The position numbers and the translations under genes are program-made. Source: Chitinophagales bacterium (GTDB lineage Bacteria; Bacteroidota; Bacteroidia; Chitinophagales; Chitinophagaceae). From it: a DNA stretch of 34,278 nucleotides. Below the pieces are notes generated by a model, which made no database searches, was not told the origin of the DNA, and saw only the letters and a list, made by a program, of their open reading frames with translations. Of this stretch, positions 9,032 to 18,719 are shown piece after piece. Within the stretch, counting starts at the first letter, position 1. Every line of letters starts with the position of its first letter. The stretch is from the NCBI GenBank assembly GCA_015654595.1, contig JAATGQ010000157.1, forward strand, positions 1-34,278. Reading direction: 5' to 3'.

Positions 9032-12000
9032 TGAAAAGATATCTTCTGATAGGCTGGATCTTTTTGATAGGCCGTGTGCCGGCGACGGCGCAGCGGGTTG
9101 ATAAGCTGATCGACCAGGGATGGAAGACCGTGTATGCGGCAGATTCTGTCCTGCCCGCGTCGCAGTCTGGCGGCGAATGGAGAACGGTAGAGCTGCCGCA
9201 CAACTGGGACGACTACGCCGGGTACCGTCGTCTTCGGCATGGCAATCTACATGGATATGCCTGGTATTACAGGACGCTGAAAATTTCTCCAAAGCAGGGG
9301 CGGCGTTATTTTTTATACTTCGAAGGCGTAGGCTCTTATGCTGTTGTCTGGGTGAATGGACATCGGGCAGGCGGTCATGCCGGCGGCAGAACATCTTTTA
9401 CGCTGGATATTACGAATGCGTTGGAAAGCGGCGTTAATTCGATCCAGGTCCGCGCGGATCACCCGGCCTTTATCCGTGATCTGCCCTGGGTTTGCGGGGG
9501 CTGTTCGGATGATCGGGGATTTTCAGAAGGGTCGCAGCCGCTGGGTGTTTTCAGACCGGTACACCTGGTGGAGACTGGATTGGTTCGTGTTGAACCCTTT
9601 GGCGTACATGTCTGGAACGATACGACGGTCAGCGAACGTCAGGCTTCTGTTTATATAGAGACGGAAGTGAAAAATTATGATGCCAAAGAGAGAGATGGGA
9701 TACTGGAACAGCGGTTGATGGATCGTGACGGTCATGTTGCAGGAAGGATCAGTGCTGCTGTAAAGCTTGCCGCGGGCGGGATGGTGATCGTCAAACAGCA
9801 GCTGACCGGGATAGCGCGTCCGCATTTGTGGTCGGTTGAACACCCTTATCTGTACCGTCTCGTTACGATCCTGCGGGTGAATGGGATGGTCGACAGCGTC
9901 AACACAGAATACGGTATCCGCCGCATCCACTGGGTTTCGCGGGATGGGTCAGGGCCGCATCCCTTTTTGCTGAATGGACAGCCGGTGTTTATCAACGGGA
10001 TTGCAGAATACGAACATAAATTGGGGAGCAGTCATGCCTTTACTGCGGAGGAGATCCGGTCAAGGGCAGCTCAGATCAGGGCGGCGGGGTTCAATGCTTT
10101 TCGGGATGCGCATCAGCCGCATAATTTATTATATCAGCACTTTTGGGATAGTCTGGGTATACTATGGTGGCCGCAGTTGTCGGCTCATATCTGGTATGAT
10201 TCGCCGGATTTCAGAAGGAATTTCAAACAGGCATTGGTGGAGTGGGTAAAGGAAAGGAGGAATAGCCCTTCGGTCATCTTATGGGGGCTACAGAACGAAA
10301 GTAAATTACCGCCGGACTTCGCCAGGGAATGTACCGCGCTGATCCGGCAATTGGACCCTACAGCAATTGATCAACGGTTGGTGACCACTTGTAATGGCGG
10401 TGAAGGAACCGATTGGAATGTCCCGCAGAACTGGACGGGTACTTATGGCGGTGATCCTGCCGCTTATGCCGGCGATCTTTTACGGCAGGTGCTGGTAGGC
10501 GAGTATGGCGCCTGGCGTAGCCTGGGGTTGCATGGAGACACGGCAAACTCGGAGGACAGGATCGATCATCTGATGGAATTGAAGATAAGGCTGGCGGACA
10601 GTGTAAAAGACGATGTGGCCGGGCATTTTGCCTGGTTGTACAATTCGCATGACAATCCTGGCAGAGTACAATCGGGAGAAGGGTGGAGGGGCCTCGATCG
10701 GATCGGGCCGGTCAACTATAAAGGATTGCTGACCTCCTGGGAGGAGCCGCTGGATGTATATTACTTATACCGTTCGAACTTTGTGCCGGCTTCAAAAGGA
10801 GCGATGGTTTATATCGTCTCGCACACCTGGCCCGACAGGTGGGTTTCTCCGGGAATAAAAAATGGAATTGAAGTATATTCCAATTGTGATAGTGTGGAAC
10901 TGTTCAATGGCCGCCGGTCGTTGGGCAAAAGGGGCCGGGGTGGTATCGGAACCCATTTTCAGTTCGACAACGTCGACATTCAGACGAATGCGTTGACGGC
11001 CATCGGTTATGTTGCGGGGAAGGCGGCTGCAAGGGATGATATCCGGCTGAATCATCTGCCGCAGGGTGAACGGATCCCTGTCGATGATCAGCGGTTGAGT
11101 GATCGAAAAGTATCGGTCGATAAGGAATCGAAAGATGAAAAGCAATGGCATTATCTGTACCGGGTAAATTGTGGTGGTCCCGATTACCAGGATCATGAGG
11201 GCAATTTCTGGTCGGGCGATAGACCCTTTTCCGAAAAGGGACGCTGGGGTAGTTATTCATGGACCGCGGACTATCCCGGTTTGCCTGCTGCTTTTGCAAG
11301 CCAGCGGACGACGAGTGACTGGATCGAAGGTACGAAGGATCCTGCGTTGTACAGCAATTTTCGCTATGGTCTTGATAAAATCGGTTATACGTTCCCGGTA
11401 CAGGATGGGGATTACAGGATCGAATTGTATTTTGTGGAGCCCTGGTTGGGGACAGGGGGAGGAATGGACTGCGGCGGCTGGAGAAAATTTGACATATTGG
11501 TAAATGATCGGGTAGTGCTGCCAGGCTTGGATATCTGGAAGGAGGCGGGGCATGACAGGGCGTTGACGAAAGTGGTGATGGCGCATGTGACGGGCGGGGT
11601 GCTGCGGCTTTCTTTTCATGCAGCGGCCGGCGAGGCATTGATCTCGGCGGTGGCGATCGCTACGATGGACGGAAAGGCTGTTGCTGCTCCGGGGCCGCGA
11701 AGTCTGATCAGGACAATAAGCAATGGGAGGGTGTGGCGGTCCTGGCTGAATACAGGTGATACCGTGTATAGCGGGGAGCGCTGGACGTATAGGGTACTGC
11801 CGCCGGAGTTGTATGGCGCGGAGTGGTTGAAGGGGGCGGAAAAGAACGGCGCCTGTTCCTTTACATTAAATGCCGACGCGGATGTATATGTGACGGAACC
11901 GATAACAGGCTTTGACGGTACCAAAATGATCGTGGCGGATGAAAGAGATTCGAGCAGGCTTTATCGCAGGAGATTGCCGGCGGGTGCTGCGGTCAGGGTG

Positions 12001-12375
12001 GACAGCGGTCTTGTTTTTTTAATGCCTGCGGATAAGCTTGAGCCGGCCTATGATACAAAACCAGTAACCACTTATAAGAAGCCCGTAGTCAGCGGCGATA
12101 CGACGACCTGGAATATCGAGGTCAATCTTGGAGACACCTATTCGCTGACTGTAAAATACCGGGTTGCTGCGGCGGCAAAGGGAAGGCTGGTGATACGAAT
12201 GGCAGATGGCGTTCTGATCCGTGAGGAACTGGTAGATATTGCGGCGACTTTGCCGGCGAAATGGAATTATTTGAGTACGACGACCGGTACGATGATCAAT
12301 GCCGGAAAATATACCATCCAGTTGATAACACCCCGGCAGGAGGGGGCGAGGATAGAGGAGCTGCAGGTGCAATAA
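9031..12375 (+). CDS. GH2-family glycoside hydrolase with malectin domain and extra C-terminal beta domain
   Basis: This 1114-residue exported enzyme has a signal peptide (1-21, ending TAQ). ATG 9031 is preferred over the in-frame TTG at 9028; it overlaps the previous stop by one base. Domains in order are a GH2 sugar-binding jelly roll (~25-185, with WYYRTL and VWVNGHRAGGH), an Ig-like domain (~190-300), a TIM barrel (~305-590), a DUF4982-like strand domain (~600-690), a malectin domain (~706-880, with VNCGGPDY and YRIELYFVEP), and a C-terminal beta-rich region (~890-1114) of unknown class that could be a carbohydrate-binding module. The catalytic pair expected for a retaining GH2 is visible: Glu423 in WGLQNES (acid/base) and Glu491 in VGEYGAW (nucleophile). 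GH2 covers beta-galactosidase, beta-glucuronidase, beta-mannosidase and alpha-L-arabinopyranosidase among others, and the exact activity cannot be read from sequence. In this locus a uronic acid or arabinopyranose side-chain bond is plausible. Confidence 0.92.
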   Translation: MKRYLLIGWIFLIGRVPATAQRVDKLIDQGWKTVYAADSVLPASQSGGEWRTVELPHNWDDYAGYRRLRHGNLHGYAWYYRTLKISPKQGRRYFLYFEGVGSYAVVWVNGHRAGGHAGGRTSFTLDITNALESGVNSIQVRADHPAFIRDLPWVCGGCSDDRGFSEGSQPLGVFRPVHLVETGLVRVEPFGVHVWNDTTVSERQASVYIETEVKNYDAKERDGILEQRLMDRDGHVAGRISAAVKLAAGGMVIVKQQLTGIARPHLWSVEHPYLYRLVTILRVNGMVDSVNTEYGIRRIHWVSRDGSGPHPFLLNGQPVFINGIAEYEHKLGSSHAFTAEEIRSRAAQIRAAGFNAFRDAHQPHNLLYQHFWDSLGILWWPQLSAHIWYDSPDFRRNFKQALVEWVKERRNSPSVILWGLQNESKLPPDFARECTALIRQLDPTAIDQRLVTTCNGGEGTDWNVPQNWTGTYGGDPAAYAGDLLRQVLVGEYGAWRSLGLHGDTANSEDRIDHLMELKIRLADSVKDDVAGHFAWLYNSHDNPGRVQSGEGWRGLDRIGPVNYKGLLTSWEEPLDVYYLYRSNFVPASKGAMVYIVSHTWPDRWVSPGIKNGIEVYSNCDSVELFNGRRSLGKRGRGGIGTHFQFDNVDIQTNALTAIGYVAGKAAARDDIRLNHLPQGERIPVDDQRLSDRKVSVDKESKDEKQWHYLYRVNCGGPDYQDHEGNFWSGDRPFSEKGRWGSYSWTADYPGLPAAFASQRTTSDWIEGTKDPALYSNFRYGLDKIGYTFPVQDGDYRIELYFVEPWLGTGGGMDCGGWRKFDILVNDRVVLPGLDIWKEAGHDRALTKVVMAHVTGGVLRLSFHAAAGEALISAVAIATMDGKAVAAPGPRSLIRTISNGRVWRSWLNTGDTVYSGERWTYRVLPPELYGAEWLKGAEKNGACSFTLNADADVYVTEPITGFDGTKMIVADERDSSRLYRRRLPAGAAVRVDSGLVFLMPADKLEPAYDTKPVTTYKKPVVSGDTTTWNIEVNLGDTYSLTVKYRVAAAAKGRLVIRMADGVLIREELVDIAATLPAKWNYLSTTTGTMINAGKYTIQLITPRQEGARIEELQVQ

Positions 12376-12385
12376 AAATGCTTGT

Positions 12386-15300
12386 ATGAACAAAGGACTA
12401 TTGCTTGCTTTAATTTTGATCTCTTTTGCGGCCGATGCACAGGAGATAAAACTGATCGATCTGAAGACCGATTATCGTGTCAATCCAAGCGGAGTGGGCG
12501 CTAAGCCAGCCTTAGGATGGGTGCTGCAGTCTTCCAAACGGGGCGTTCGTCAATCAGGATACAGGATACTCGTATCCGAGGATTCGGTCGACCTTGAAAA
12601 AAATGCCGGCACTTTCTGGGATTCAAAAAAGCAGCCTTGGGGTTCGTCTATCTGCACGCCTTATGCCGGCCCCGCTTTGTCTGCCGGCAAGACCTACTAC
12701 TGGAAGGTGATGGTGTGGGATTCGGCACGCAGGGATAGTTCGCATTGGAGTCATATTGCCAGGTTTCAGACCGGGCTTTGGATGACTTCGGATTGGTCCG
12801 GCGCAAAGTTTATCTCGTATGATATCCTGCCGGACTCCAGCATACAGATACCAGCGCCTTCGGTTAAAGGCGTTAAAAAGACAGGGCCATTCCGGGACGT
12901 GCTGCCTGTCTTCAGAAAAGAATTTATGGTCGACAAGCCTTTGCTGCGGGCTACGGTCTTTATCAGCGGACTTGGGCAGTTTGAGTTGAGTTGCAACGGA
13001 GCAAAGGTCGGAGATCATTTCCTCGATCCCGGTTGGGTGACTTATGATAAGAAAGCATTGTATGTACCGCTGGATATCACCCGGCAGCTGAAACAGGGCG
13101 TTAATGCGCTGGGAGTGATGTTGGGGAATGGATTTTACTATATACCAAGAGAGCGATATCATAAACTGATCACGGCTTATGGCTATCCAAGGCTGATTGC
13201 AAAGGTGGTGCTGGAATACAGGGATGGAACGGAGCGTACGATCGTCAGCGATGAAAGCTGGAAGACGGCGCCCGGACCGATAACCTATTCCAGTATTTAT
13301 GGCGGAGAGGATTATGATGCGCGGATGGAGCAACACGACTGGGATCAGCCGGGCTTTGACGCAAGGGGTTGGAAATCTCCGGCGGTGGTTGGAGAACCGG
13401 GTAGTGCGGCTGCGAATGGCCGGCAGCAGCCGATTTTGGAAGCGCAGCAGGCAGAGCCTCTAAAGGTGATGGATTCCTTTTCCGTGAAACGGGTGGTTCA
13501 AAAATCGTCGGGTGTATGGATCTATGACCTTGGGCAGAATGCTTCGGGTATTGTCCGGCTTCGGGTAAGCGGCGTTCGCGGTTCGGTTGTACGGATCACC
13601 CCGGCGGAATTGCCCGAAGGCGATACGGCAGTGAATCAGAAAGGTACGGGCAAACCTTACTATTGGGAATATACGCTGAAAGGCGAAGGAGTGGAGAGCT
13701 GGTCTCCGCGTTTTACCTATTATGGATTCCGTTATCTGCAAGTGGAGGCAACGGCAAACGGCGCGCTGCCGGAGATAAAAGAGCTGGTGGGTCTGCACAC
13801 CAGGAATGCAGCGACAGAAGCCGGTAAATTTGATTGTTCCGATCCCTTATTCAATCGGATCGATACCCTGATCAAGTGGTCTATCAAGAGTAATCTGGCC
13901 AGTGTGATGACGGATTGCCCGCATCGCGAAAAACTGGGCTGGCTGGAAGAAGCGCATCTGATGGGCAGCAGTATTCGTTACAACTATGATATTGCCGCGC
14001 TTTATCGTAAGATGGTGCATGATATGATGGATGCCCAGACCGAAGATGGCCTTGTCCCCGAGATCGCGCCGGAGTATACCGTGTTTGGAGAACCTTTCCG
14101 GGATTCACCCGAATGGGGCAGCAGCGCGATATTGGTTCCCTGGTACCTGTTTGAATACTATGGAGACAGCCAGACTTTGGAGGAGGCTTATCCGATGATG
14201 CGGAAGTATATTCAATACCTGAACCGACAGACAAAGGATGGGATCCTTTACGAAGGGTTGGGTGACTGGTATGATATTGGTCCAAAGCATCCCGGTTTTT
14301 CGCAGCTGACGCCGAAGGGAGTAACCGCGACGGCGATCTACTTTTATGTTCTCCGGAAAATGGAGTTCATCGCTTCTTTGTTGAATAAGGTCCAGGACTC
14401 GCGCGAATACTATGACCAGTCAAAAGTGGTAGAGACGGCTTTTCAAAAGCAGTTTTATAATGCGGCTACCGGAGAAGTCGCCTCCGGCTCCCAAACGTCT
14501 TACGCGATCGCCCTCTACGTCAACCTGATCCCAAAGACCGACACCGGCCGTGTCCTCAACAATCTGCTCGACTCCTTAAAAGCCAATAAATATAGCCTTA
14601 CGGCGGGTGATATCGGATTCCGGTATCTGCTGCAGGTCTTGCACGCAGCGCGCAGGGATGATGTGATCTACGCGATGAACAACCGTTCCGACGTTCCCGG
14701 TTATGGATACCAGCTCGCTCGCGGCGCTACCGCACTGACGGAGTCCTGGCAGGCCTTACCGTCCGTATCGAATGATCACCTGATGCTGGGACACCTGATG
14801 GAGTGGTTGTACGAAGGGCTCGGAGGGATACACCAGGATGGATTTGGGATCAGTGCGGGCGAGTATATTATCCGGCCTGCTGTGGTAGGAAATATGCAGT
14901 GGGCGCAGGTGGATTATCAGTCGCCTTATGGTTTGATTTCCTCTCATTGGAAGAAACTACCGGGTGAGCTGGTAAAGGGTAAGCGAGTGGGTGCAACCTT
15001 TGATCTATGGGTGACTGTGCCCGGGAATACAAAGGCAAGGATCGTATTGCCTGCAGGACGGGATGCAGTCATTACGGAAGGCTGGACGGCGGTGGAGAAA
15101 AAGAAAGATATAAAAGAAGTGCTTCGCAATGATAGCGTGGTGATCTATTCCGTTGGTTCCGGAAGCTATTACTTCCGCGCTGTCAGCGGCGTTACCGTAG
15201 ATCAGGCTACTATGCAAAAAATCTACGATGAAGTAAAGACGCCTTACAAATATGGGCTGGTCGTGGTGCCGCCGGAGCATTCCAGGAAGATGGATTGTCC

Positions 15301-16225
15301 GACGATCTTCCGGAAGGGAGATAGCTGGTATATGTCTTATATCCTTTTCGATGGGCGGGGCTATGAGACCTGGCTGGCAAAGAGCCCGGATCTGCTGCAC
15401 TGGGAGACGCTGGGTAAACTGATGTCCTTTAGTGATACCACGGGCAGGGACAGCGTATTGTGGGATGCGAATCAGAAGGCGGGATATCTGGCCCTGATCG
15501 ATTATGACTGGGGCGGCGATTATAAGCTGAAAGAATATAAAGGCAAATACTGGATGTCCTATTTTGGTGGGAATACAAAAGGTTATGAGGCGGGTATCCT
15601 TTCAGAAGGGATGGCCTTTACCGATAAAGATCCTACGACAGCGCATGAATGGCAGCGCCTGGATCATCCTATTCTTTCTGTAAAAGACAAGGATGTTGCC
15701 TGGTGGGACGATCATACCATGTATAAAAGCTGGGTGATGCGTGACCCGCGTAAGCTGACGGGGCATGAGTTCCTGTTGTACTACAACGCAAATGGAGACA
15801 GTCTCGATAAGAGGCGTGGCGCCGAACGGATAGGGATGGCGGTTTCGGATGACATGATCCATTGGAGCCGGCAGCGGCGTGATCCGGTATTGGATCATGG
15901 ACCGGGGATTACGGGTGATCCCTATATCCAGAAGATGGGGGGCTTGTATGTGATGTTTTACTTTGGGGCGTTTTGGAAGGGTAAGGGGGGAGCTTTCAAC
16001 CGTTTTGCGTCATCTTATGATCTCGTTCACTGGACGGACTGGACGGGCCCGGATCTGATCTCGTCTTCGGAGCCTTATGATGAAGTGTTTGCGCATAAGT
16101 CATACGTGGTCAAATTTAATGGGGTGGTTTATCATTTTTACTGCGGCGTGGATAAGAAAGGAAACAGGGGGATTGCTGTGGCAACTTCGAAGGATATGGG
16201 AAAGAGTACGCTTAATTATCGCTGA
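12386..16225 (+). CDS. GH78 alpha-L-rhamnosidase fused to a C-terminal GH43-like five-bladed propeller
   Basis: This 1279-residue protein has a signal peptide (1-19, ending ADAQ). Residues ~20-930 form a GH78 alpha-L-rhamnosidase: a fibronectin-like N-domain (GYRILVSED), two jelly rolls (YYGFRYLQVEA), and an (alpha/alpha)6 barrel. The barrel contains DCPHREKLGW (Asp510 to Glu515, the acidic cluster that includes the general acid) and TALTESW (Glu786, expected general base). GH78 inverts and removes terminal alpha-L-rhamnose. Residues ~950-1279 are a separate beta-propeller of GH43-like type: CPTIFRKGDSWYMSY, WLAKSPDLLHWETLG, IGMAVSDDMIHWS and ITGDPYI show repeated blade sequence with Asp-containing turns. 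The propeller resembles stand-alone glycosidase-like proteins, but its activity and exact family are unknown. The start is 10 bases after the preceding stop. A second rhamnose-linked activity on the released sugar is a reasonable guess but unproven. Confidence 0.9.
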   Translation: MNKGLLLALILISFAADAQEIKLIDLKTDYRVNPSGVGAKPALGWVLQSSKRGVRQSGYRILVSEDSVDLEKNAGTFWDSKKQPWGSSICTPYAGPALSAGKTYYWKVMVWDSARRDSSHWSHIARFQTGLWMTSDWSGAKFISYDILPDSSIQIPAPSVKGVKKTGPFRDVLPVFRKEFMVDKPLLRATVFISGLGQFELSCNGAKVGDHFLDPGWVTYDKKALYVPLDITRQLKQGVNALGVMLGNGFYYIPRERYHKLITAYGYPRLIAKVVLEYRDGTERTIVSDESWKTAPGPITYSSIYGGEDYDARMEQHDWDQPGFDARGWKSPAVVGEPGSAAANGRQQPILEAQQAEPLKVMDSFSVKRVVQKSSGVWIYDLGQNASGIVRLRVSGVRGSVVRITPAELPEGDTAVNQKGTGKPYYWEYTLKGEGVESWSPRFTYYGFRYLQVEATANGALPEIKELVGLHTRNAATEAGKFDCSDPLFNRIDTLIKWSIKSNLASVMTDCPHREKLGWLEEAHLMGSSIRYNYDIAALYRKMVHDMMDAQTEDGLVPEIAPEYTVFGEPFRDSPEWGSSAILVPWYLFEYYGDSQTLEEAYPMMRKYIQYLNRQTKDGILYEGLGDWYDIGPKHPGFSQLTPKGVTATAIYFYVLRKMEFIASLLNKVQDSREYYDQSKVVETAFQKQFYNAATGEVASGSQTSYAIALYVNLIPKTDTGRVLNNLLDSLKANKYSLTAGDIGFRYLLQVLHAARRDDVIYAMNNRSDVPGYGYQLARGATALTESWQALPSVSNDHLMLGHLMEWLYEGLGGIHQDGFGISAGEYIIRPAVVGNMQWAQVDYQSPYGLISSHWKKLPGELVKGKRVGATFDLWVTVPGNTKARIVLPAGRDAVITEGWTAVEKKKDIKEVLRNDSVVIYSVGSGSYYFRAVSGVTVDQATMQKIYDEVKTPYKYGLVVVPPEHSRKMDCPTIFRKGDSWYMSYILFDGRGYETWLAKSPDLLHWETLGKLMSFSDTTGRDSVLWDANQKAGYLALIDYDWGGDYKLKEYKGKYWMSYFGGNTKGYEAGILSEGMAFTDKDPTTAHEWQRLDHPILSVKDKDVAWWDDHTMYKSWVMRDPRKLTGHEFLLYYNANGDSLDKRRGAERIGMAVSDDMIHWSRQRRDPVLDHGPGITGDPYIQKMGGLYVMFYFGAFWKGKGGAFNRFASSYDLVHWTDWTGPDLISSSEPYDEVFAHKSYVVKFNGVVYHFYCGVDKKGNRGIAVATSKDMGKSTLNYR

Positions 16226-16230
16226 TCAAT

Positions 16231-18612
16231 ATGGGTAGAATTATATTTTTGTGATTATTGCTTGGAGCAGGCTTTTTTGCCGGCGCGCAGGGGCGTGTGT
16301 CTTTTGATGAGGGGTGGCGCTTCTTTCCGGGAGATGACAGTCTGGCCTTGACGCCGGGATATGTGGAAGACAGCTGGCGGCAGGTTGATTTGCCGCATGA
16401 CTGGAGTATTGAGGGGGCATTTAATGAGAAGAACTCTTCCGGCCAGGGCGAAGGCGGACTGCCAACGGGGGTGGGCTGGTATCGTAAGACCTTTAGCGTA
16501 AGAGATCTGGCGGATCGCAAAGTATATATCGATTTTGACGGCGTATATCGAAACAGTACCGTTTGGATCAATGGGCATTATCTGGGCAGGCGGCCAAATG
16601 GGTATATCTCCTTTCGTTACGAATTGACGCCCTGGCTGCATACGGGCGGTGGGAATGTGATTGCTGTGCGGGTGGACAATAGCGCGCAGCCCAATTCCCG
16701 TTGGTATTCCGGTTCGGGTATCTACCGGCATGTATGGCTGGAGACGAAAGGCGTGGATGCGATAGGGCAGTGGGGCGTGTTTGTGACGACCCCCGTAGCG
16801 GAGCGTTCGCGGTCTGTGGTTCGGGTGAATATAAAGCTGGCTGCGCCGGCGAAAGCGGGTGAAAAGATCCGGCTGCTGTTGTGGGATTCGGCGGGGAGGA
16901 TAGCAGCATCCGGTGGTGGAGCTCTGACGGCGGGGGATAGTGTGGTCCAGCGGGAATTGTCTTTTAAGAATGTGTCTCTTTGGTCGCCGGTACGTCCATA
17001 TCTGTATCGGTTGGAAGTGCGGTTGGAGGGGGGGAAGACGCTGTTAGATAAGGATGATGTGATGGTGGGGGTGAGAAAGTTTCGGTTTGACATGATGCAT
17101 GGTTTCTTTTTAAATGATCATTTGTTAAAAATATGGGGTGTTTGTTTACATCATGATGAGGGGGCTTTGGGAGCTGCGGTAAATACGGCGGCAATCCGTC
17201 GTCAGTTGAAGCTTTTAAAAGAGATGGGGTGTAATGCGATCCGGACTTCGCATAATCCGCCGGCGCCGGAGTTGTTGGATCTTTGTGATCGGATGGGTTT
17301 TCTCGTGATGGATGAAGCCTTTGATATGTGGTTGAAGAAAAAGACAAAAAATGATTATTCAAAAGATTTTGCCGAGTGGCATGAACGGGATCTATCCGAT
17401 CAGATCAGGCGGGATCGGAATCATCCGTCTGTTATTCTATGGAGTATCGGCAATGAGATCCGGGAGCAATTTGACAGCAGCGGGATGACGATAGCGCCGG
17501 AGTTGCGGGAGATTGTCCGGTGTTGGGATACAACAAGACCGATCACGTCAGCGTTGACGGAGATGGATACGACGAAGAATTTTATCTGGCGTTCGGGCGC
17601 GTTGGATGTGATGGGGTTGAACTACAATCAGGGAAAATATGATTCCGTACCTATTCTATTCCCAGGCCGTCCGTTCATCGGTTCCGAAACCATGTCTGCG
17701 CTGGCGACGCGGGGGCATTATGATATGCCTTCGGACAGCATGCGTCACTGGCCGGTTTCTTCAAAGGAGAAATATGCGACGGGCAATCCCGATTATACCG
17801 TGTCTGCTTATGATAACGTATCTGCTTACTGGGGCTCTTCTCATGAAGAGACTTTGAAGGAGGCAAAAAAATATCCCTGGGTTTCGGGCATTTTCGTGTG
17901 GTCGGGTTTTGACTTTATCGGCGAACCGGTGCCTTATCCCTGGCCGGCGAGGAGCAGTTACTATGGGATCATTGATCTGGCAGGTTTTCCGAAGGACAGT
18001 TACTGGCTTTATCAGTCCGAGTGGACTGCTAAGCCGGTATTGCATTTGTTCCCGGATTGGAATGGGCATACCGGAGAGGTAAAAGATGTGTGGGTTTATT
18101 ATAGTCAGGCCGATGAGGTCGAGTTATATCTGAATGACAGCAGTCTTGGGGTTCGCCGTAAAGAGGGTGATGCGATGCATGTGTGGTGGAGGGTGAATTG
18201 GCGTCCGGGGGTATTGAAGGCCGTTTCAAGAAAGGCGGGGAAGGTCGTGTTGACGGAGAAGGTAGAGACATCCGGGGATGCGGCGCGTATCCAGCTGGCT
18301 GCTGACCGAAGAGTGATGAGCGGAGATGGAAAAGACCTCGTGTTTGTGACGATCCGTATAACAGATGCGGCTGGAAGATTTGTTTCCGACGCGGCTGATG
18401 CAGTCAGGGTGGATGTCAGCGGAGCTGGTCGTCTGGCGGCTATGGACAATGGATATCAGGCGGATCTGAGCGGCTTTCATGCCAATCCGCATAAGACATA
18501 CAATGGACTTTGTCTGGCCGTCATACAGGCGCAAAAAAAATCCGGAGAAGTCCTCGTCCGGGTTAGCGGACAGGGGCTGCAGCCGGCTGTGTTGAAATTA
18601 GAATGCAGATAG
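16231..18612 (+). CDS. GH2-family beta-galactosidase-like enzyme, signal peptide interrupted by in-frame TGA
   Basis: From ATG 16231 the frame reads MGRIIFL, then TGA (16252-16254), then LLLGAGFFAGAQG and an intact GH2 protein to 18612. The joined N-terminus is a textbook signal peptide cut by one stop codon. ATG 16231 lies 5 bases after the previous stop, as in its neighbours. The longest uninterrupted frame would have to start at TTG 16258, leaving a short hydrophobic stretch with no basic n-region. Numbered from TTG 16258, the enzyme has a sugar-binding jelly roll (to ~170; WYRKTF, VWINGHYLGRRPNGY), an Ig-like domain, a TIM barrel with Glu400 in WSIGNEI (acid/base) and Glu477 in IGSETMS (nucleophile), a DUF4982-like domain (PDWNGHTGEVKDVWVY) and a C-terminal Ig-like GH2 domain (to 784). 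All catalytic landmarks are intact. Unless the stop is read through, suppressed or a sequence error, the enzyme would not be exported normally. Confidence 0.85.
16252..16254 (+). other. In-frame TGA inside the GH2 signal peptide
   Basis: This is codon 8 counted from ATG 16231. The seven codons before it (M-G-R-I-I-F-L) and the codons after it (L-L-L-G-A-G-F-F-A-G-A-Q) form one continuous signal peptide. TGA is one base from TGG, CGA or GGA. Other genes here end with TGA (9029-9031, 16223-16225), so TGA is an ordinary stop in this genome. Confidence 0.9.
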
Positions 18613-18651
18613 AAATAGTAAAATAATCCATCATTATAGTTAAACCTTACA

Positions 18652-18682
18652 TTGTTTTAGCTTTTGTCGGCCTGTACCTTTA
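18652..18682 (+). promoter_or_regulatory. Putative Bacteroidota-type promoter upstream of the DUF3826 gene
   Basis: TTG at 18652-18654 is followed after 20 bases by TACCTTTA (18675-18682). This is one base off the -7 consensus TAnnTTTG and at the normal distance from a -33 TTTG-like element. It lies in an AT-rich 107-base gap, one of the two longest in the window. A transcript starting near 18689 would leave about 30 bases before ATG 18720. The call is motif-based only. Confidence 0.45.
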
Positions 18683-18719
18683 ATTCATTGTAATGGTTTC
18701 TTCTAAACGGTTAAGACAT

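Noticed and set aside
18613..18651. Rho-independent terminator after the second GH2
   Set aside because: The sequence is AT-rich, but no GC-rich inverted repeat followed by a T-run was found.
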